In this document: in pieces, positions 32,520 through 35,080 of the stretch
Position numbering within the stretch: position 1 is the stretch's first letter
Layout: every line of letters starts with the position of its first letter
Assembly: GCA_937960795.1 (NCBI GenBank)
Contig: CALGPA010000115.1
Span: 1-35,080 of the forward strand
Origin: an uncultured bacterium
GTDB taxonomy: Bacteria > Cloacimonadota > Cloacimonadia > Cloacimonadales > Cloacimonadaceae
Reading direction: 5' to 3'
Length of the DNA stretch: 35,080 nucleotides
The notes under the pieces: model-generated
What the model saw: the letters and a program-made list of their open reading frames with translations, nothing else
Database searches by the model: none
What the model was told of the DNA's origin: nothing
Made by a program: the position numbers and the translations under genes

Positions 32520-34043
32520 TCAATAGGATTTGGCGAAGATTACGCGTTCGTGGGATGTTTTTCCACAAGCGATGCACTGCCCTTCTTCGGTCTCTTTTTC
32601 AAGGGGGATGCAGCGAATGGTGACTTTGAGATCTGACTTGATCTGCTCTTCACAAGCGGGATCGCCACACCAGTGAGAATGGGCAAATCCGCCATGTATC
32701 TCCGGTTTGTTTTTATTCTTGGCTGTAAAGAATTTATAAAATTCATCCTTGGAATCGATCTTCACCGTGTTTTCCTCGCGGAATGCCAGTGCTCGTTGAT
32801 AATATGCGTCTTGGATCTCTGCCAAAGTGGAGAGGCAATATTCTTTAAGATTCTGAAGCGGAACGCTCTGTTTGTCGCGCGGCTCTTTGTCTCGTCTTGC
32901 CACCATCACGGCTTCTGAAGCGATGTCGCGCGGGCCGATCTCAATGCGTAGTGGAATTCCTTTTTTGATCCAATGCCAATTGCGCTCACTTCCGGTCAGA
33001 TCCCGATCATCTAGCTCAGTATAGATCCTTATATCTTCCCAATATTCTTTTTTGAAGAGCTCTATGACTTTTTGGCAATAGTCCATGACAGCGGCTTTTT
33101 CTTCTTCATCGCGATAGATGGGGATGATCGCCAGATGGGAAGGTGCGATCTTGGGAGGGAGCGCCAGGCCATTGTCGTCACTATGTGCCATGATCAATGC
33201 ACCGATCAAGCGGGTGGAAACTCCCCAGGAACTCGTCCAAGCATACTCCATCTCGCCTTCACGATTTTGATATTTGATCTCTGATGCTTTGGCAAAGTTC
33301 TGCCCCAAGAAGTGAGATGTGCCGGATTGCAAAGCTTTCCTATCCTGCATCATGGCCTCGATGCAAAAGGTGTCCACCGCCCCCGGAAATCTCTCACTTG
33401 CTGTCTTCTCACCCTTTAACACAGGGATCGCGAGATAGTCTTTGGCAAATTCTGCATAGACATCGAGCATCTTGCGTGTCTCATCCATCGCCTCTTCGGA
33501 AGTCTCATGGGCGGTGTGTCCTTCTTGCCACAAAAACTCTGCGGTTCTCAGAAACAAGCGAGTGCGCATCTCCCACCTCACGATGTTCGCCCATTGATTG
33601 ATTAAAAGCGGGAGATCACGATAGGAATTTACCCAACGTGCAAAAGATGCTCCGATGATGGTCTCACTGGTGGGGCGGACGATGAGCGGCTCTGTGAGCT
33701 CTCCTGCCACCTTGAGCCCTCCGGCGGCATCATCCTCCAAGCGGGAGTGAGTGACTACCGCACATTCCTTGGCAAAGCCTTCCACATGCTCGGCTTCTTT
33801 CTCAAAATAGCTTTTGGGGATAAAGATCGGAAAGTAGGCATTGCGATGCCCCGTATCGCGAAACATCCCGTCCAAAGCACGCTGGATGTTTTCCCATATT
33901 GCATAGCCCCATGGCTTGATCACCATGCAACCACGCACGTCACTGTTCTCTGCCAAATCAGCAGCTTTGATCACTTGCTGATACCACTCTGCATAGTTCT
34001 GATCTCTGGTAGGTTCTATTGCGGTTCGTTTTTGTTTACTCAT
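32520..34043 (-). CDS. proS: Prolyl-tRNA synthetase, archaeal/eukaryotic-like (type 3)
   Basis: A 507-residue class II synthetase lacking the bacterial editing insertion. Motif 2 lies around NIVRWEMRTRLFLRTAEFLWQEGHTAH, with PLIVRPTSETIIG before it and EYAWTSSWGVSTRLIGALIM as motif 3. The C-terminal domain contains CGDPAC and CIACG, a four-cysteine zinc site, and ends in tyrosine. These are marks of the archaeal/eukaryal ProRS also found in many bacterial lineages. It appears to be the first gene of the proS-cinA-purD-C25-porV operon; GGAG lies five bases before the ATG, but I see no convincing promoter upstream. Confidence 0.97.
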   Translation of the reverse strand: MSKQKRTAIEPTRDQNYAEWYQQVIKAADLAENSDVRGCMVIKPWGYAIWENIQRALDGMFRDTGHRNAYFPIFIPKSYFEKEAEHVEGFAKECAVVTHSRLEDDAAGGLKVAGELTEPLIVRPTSETIIGASFARWVNSYRDLPLLINQWANIVRWEMRTRLFLRTAEFLWQEGHTAHETSEEAMDETRKMLDVYAEFAKDYLAIPVLKGEKTASERFPGAVDTFCIEAMMQDRKALQSGTSHFLGQNFAKASEIKYQNREGEMEYAWTSSWGVSTRLIGALIMAHSDDNGLALPPKIAPSHLAIIPIYRDEEEKAAVMDYCQKVIELFKKEYWEDIRIYTELDDRDLTGSERNWHWIKKGIPLRIEIGPRDIASEAVMVARRDKEPRDKQSVPLQNLKEYCLSTLAEIQDAYYQRALAFREENTVKIDSKDEFYKFFTAKNKNKPEIHGGFAHSHWCGDPACEEQIKSDLKVTIRCIPLEKETEEGQCIACGKTSHERVIFAKSY

Positions 34044-34268
34044 TTAATCTCCATTATATTTGCCTGATTACCAAGATTGGCCAAAGCCGCTTTCTGTCAA
34101 TATTCTTTAGCTGCTCCCCGAACCATTTATTGTCAAAACCCTAGCCTGGATACCCATCTGAAGATTGAGGACTTTTGGGTGAGAGCCCTATTTTCTTGTA
34201 TTGCAGAAATATGAAGCTGACAGATGCTGTTGAGAATTATCAATTAAGAGGATGCGGCGTCTTCTGCT

Positions 34269-34325
34269 AGATTCCGGATAAGCCTCACTACGTTTGACTT
34301 TCCGGAATGACTAATGTAGGGCTGA
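34269..34325 (+). repeat. 57-bp palindromic repeat, copy 1
   Basis: Nearly identical to 34970-35026 (a few base differences). ATTCCGG (34271-34277) and CCGGAAT (34302-34308) are inverted arms around a 24-base loop, followed by GAC(T/G)AATGTAGGGCTG. Confidence 0.85.
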
Positions 34326-34582
34326 TAGTGAAGATATGGAATGGCAAATCTAGGGGTGGTGGAGAGGACAGAAACTTGCGCAAAACTCCAGCACTCCAGC
34401 ACTTCGGTACGCATAACGCCTAACCCGTAACCCCAACACTCCAAAACCAAATCATAAGAATCAGTCATATCAGTTGAATCTGCGTTCTATGCTCATTGAC
34501 CTATGGCGCTAAAAGCGACACGATTATTCTGAATCCTCAATTCGATTTGCCGCGTAGTGGCCGCTAACGACGACCCCTAATT

Positions 34583-34617
34583 GTAGATCGTAGATCGTAA
34601 ATCGTACATTGTACATT
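34583..34617. repeat. Degenerate 7-bp tandem repeat
   Basis: Five head-to-tail heptamers: GTAGATC, GTAGATC, GTAAATC, GTACATT, GTACATT. It leads directly into the flanking hairpin of repeat copy C. Confidence 0.85.
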
Positions 34618-34736
34618 CGATTTTCGGCGTAGCCGCAAATCGCCTAAGTCCTTATTTTCTCACTACTTGCTTACTCGACCGGTGAGCGACCGGTGAGGAA
34701 GGCATGAGCACGCCCTATTTAACAAGCACTTAGCCG
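34618..34736 (+). repeat. Dispersed palindromic repeat, copy C
   Basis: Begins with a hairpin (CGATTT 34618-34623 with AAATCG 34637-34642, inner CGGC/GCCG, loop GTA) matching that beside copy B, then the core shared with 12-102 and the inverted 11883-11978: TAAGTCCTTATTTTCTCAC, CTCGACCGGTGAG, a second CGGTGAG, GGCATGAGC and AAGCACTTA. Confidence 0.85.
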
Positions 34737-34865
34737 TAGCAAAATGGTATTCATGGAGCCTTTTTGGTTACCCTGATCAGTGCTCGGTCTCAATATTCAG
34801 ATACTCCACAAAATAGCTGCGCGATTTTGCGGGGCCCTGAAGCTAAGCGAGGCGAAGATGATAGG

Positions 34866-34942
34866 CGGCTGCTTTAGCTGCCGTGTTTTCAGCAGCTCGA
34901 GTTTAGGAATATAGATGATCTCCGGTCGGCTTTAGCCACCGG
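34866..34942. repeat. Pair of similar hairpins with TTTA loops
   Basis: First: CGGCTGC (34866-34872), loop TTTA, GCTGCCG (34877-34883), one mismatch. Second: CCGGT (34922-34926), GGC (34928-34930), loop TTTA, GCC, ACCGG (34938-34942), one bulge. The same GGC-TTTA-GCC style suggests related elements. Confidence 0.6.
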
Positions 34943-34969
34943 CAAAACGCAGAGAAGTTGGAGTTTTTG

Positions 34970-35026
34970 AGATTCCGGATAAGCCTCACTCCGTTCGACT
35001 TTCCGGAATGACGAATGTAGGGCTGG
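34970..35026 (+). repeat. 57-bp palindromic repeat, copy 2
   Basis: Second copy of the element at 34269-34325, with arms ATTCCGG (34972-34978) and CCGGAAT (35003-35009). Its right part runs into the 37-bp tandem duplication. Confidence 0.85.
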
Positions 35027-35080
35027 AGCTTGGCATCCATAATAATGACGAATGTAGGGCTGGAGCTTGGCATCCATAAT
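35007..35080 (+). repeat. Perfect 37-bp tandem duplication at the window edge
   Basis: Bases 35007-35043 and 35044-35080 are identical, each starting AATGACGAATGTAGGGCTGG and ending CATCCATAAT. The array may continue past the window. The unit reuses the right end of the 57-bp repeat. Confidence 0.92.

Larger units (their letters stand above)
34044..35080. other. Gene-free, repeat-rich island upstream of proS
   Basis: More than 1 kb without a credible gene. Reading frames such as 34244-34468 and 34889-35077 (minus) run through repeats and have no ribosome site or family resemblance. The stretch holds two copies of a 57-bp repeat, a 7-bp tandem repeat, one copy of the 120-bp palindromic element, two small hairpins and a 37-bp tandem duplication at the right edge. 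Confidence 0.75.

Noticed and set aside
34053..34058. TATAAT upstream of proS as a -10 box
   Set aside because: It is only 10 bp before the ATG and overlaps the ribosome-site region; no -35 at proper spacing. The TTGACA boxes further up have no matching -10.
34244..34468. Short minus-strand ORF, and a similar one at 34889-35077
   Set aside because: Both are made largely of the 57-bp and 37-bp repeats, with no ribosome site or family signature.
1..35080. tRNA, rRNA, SRP RNA, CRISPR array or transposase genes
   Set aside because: Looked for T-loop motifs, the SRP tetraloop region, regularly spaced repeats and transposase motifs by eye on both strands; none found.

Overview
The window is gene-dense (about 32 protein genes in 35 kb), with short gaps, many stop/start overlaps and no insertion sequence, tRNA, rRNA or CRISPR array that I can see. 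It looks like a chromosomal segment of a Gram-negative bacterium of the FCB superphylum. The reasons are a PorV/PorQ-type outer-membrane protein beside a gingipain-like (C25) peptidase with a FlgD-like/type IX-style C-terminal domain, a lipoprotein, a Wza/Wzc-like export pair and an archaeal-type prolyl-tRNA synthetase. Candidatus Cloacimonadota is my best guess, but that is inference from gene content only.

Layout. (1) About 6633 to 208, minus strand: a tight seven-gene operon with a divergent polyprenyl synthase, a CpsB/YwqE-like PHP tyrosine phosphatase, an NAD-dependent sugar epimerase, a methyltransferase-like protein, a UPF0104-type membrane protein, a MoxR ATPase and a secreted LVIVD-repeat protein. 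It has the look of an envelope lipid/glycan locus. (2) 6634-7268: a 635-bp intergenic region with a candidate small RNA (minus) that has its own promoter and terminator, plus promoters facing both ways. (3) 7269-11831, plus strand: class II photolyase, hybrid histidine kinase and uridine kinase. (4) 11832-12124: one copy of a roughly 120-bp palindromic repeat and the ffh terminator.

(5) 23098 to 12125, minus strand: a long superoperon. It starts with an SLBB export protein and a Wzc-like tyrosine kinase carrying a 12-tyrosine tail. It continues through ispE, prs, rplY, pth, rpsF, ssb, rpsR, a DUF2232 protein, rplI, a small membrane protein, a DUF721 protein, rpe and ffh. A strong hairpin terminator lies before the last three genes. 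(6) 34043 to 23217, minus strand: proS, cinA, purD, then a giant C25 peptidase, a PorV-like barrel and a lipoprotein. The C25/PorV order is that of porU-porV in type IX secretion, which makes this the most interesting protein module here. (7) 34044-35080: a gene-free, repeat-rich island.

Themes: tyrosine phosphorylation control of polysaccharide export (Wzc kinase in one operon, PHP phosphatase in another), a candidate PorU/PorV surface-attachment module placed behind housekeeping genes, and at least two families of dispersed palindromic repeats. Functions come from motifs read by eye; no database search was possible.
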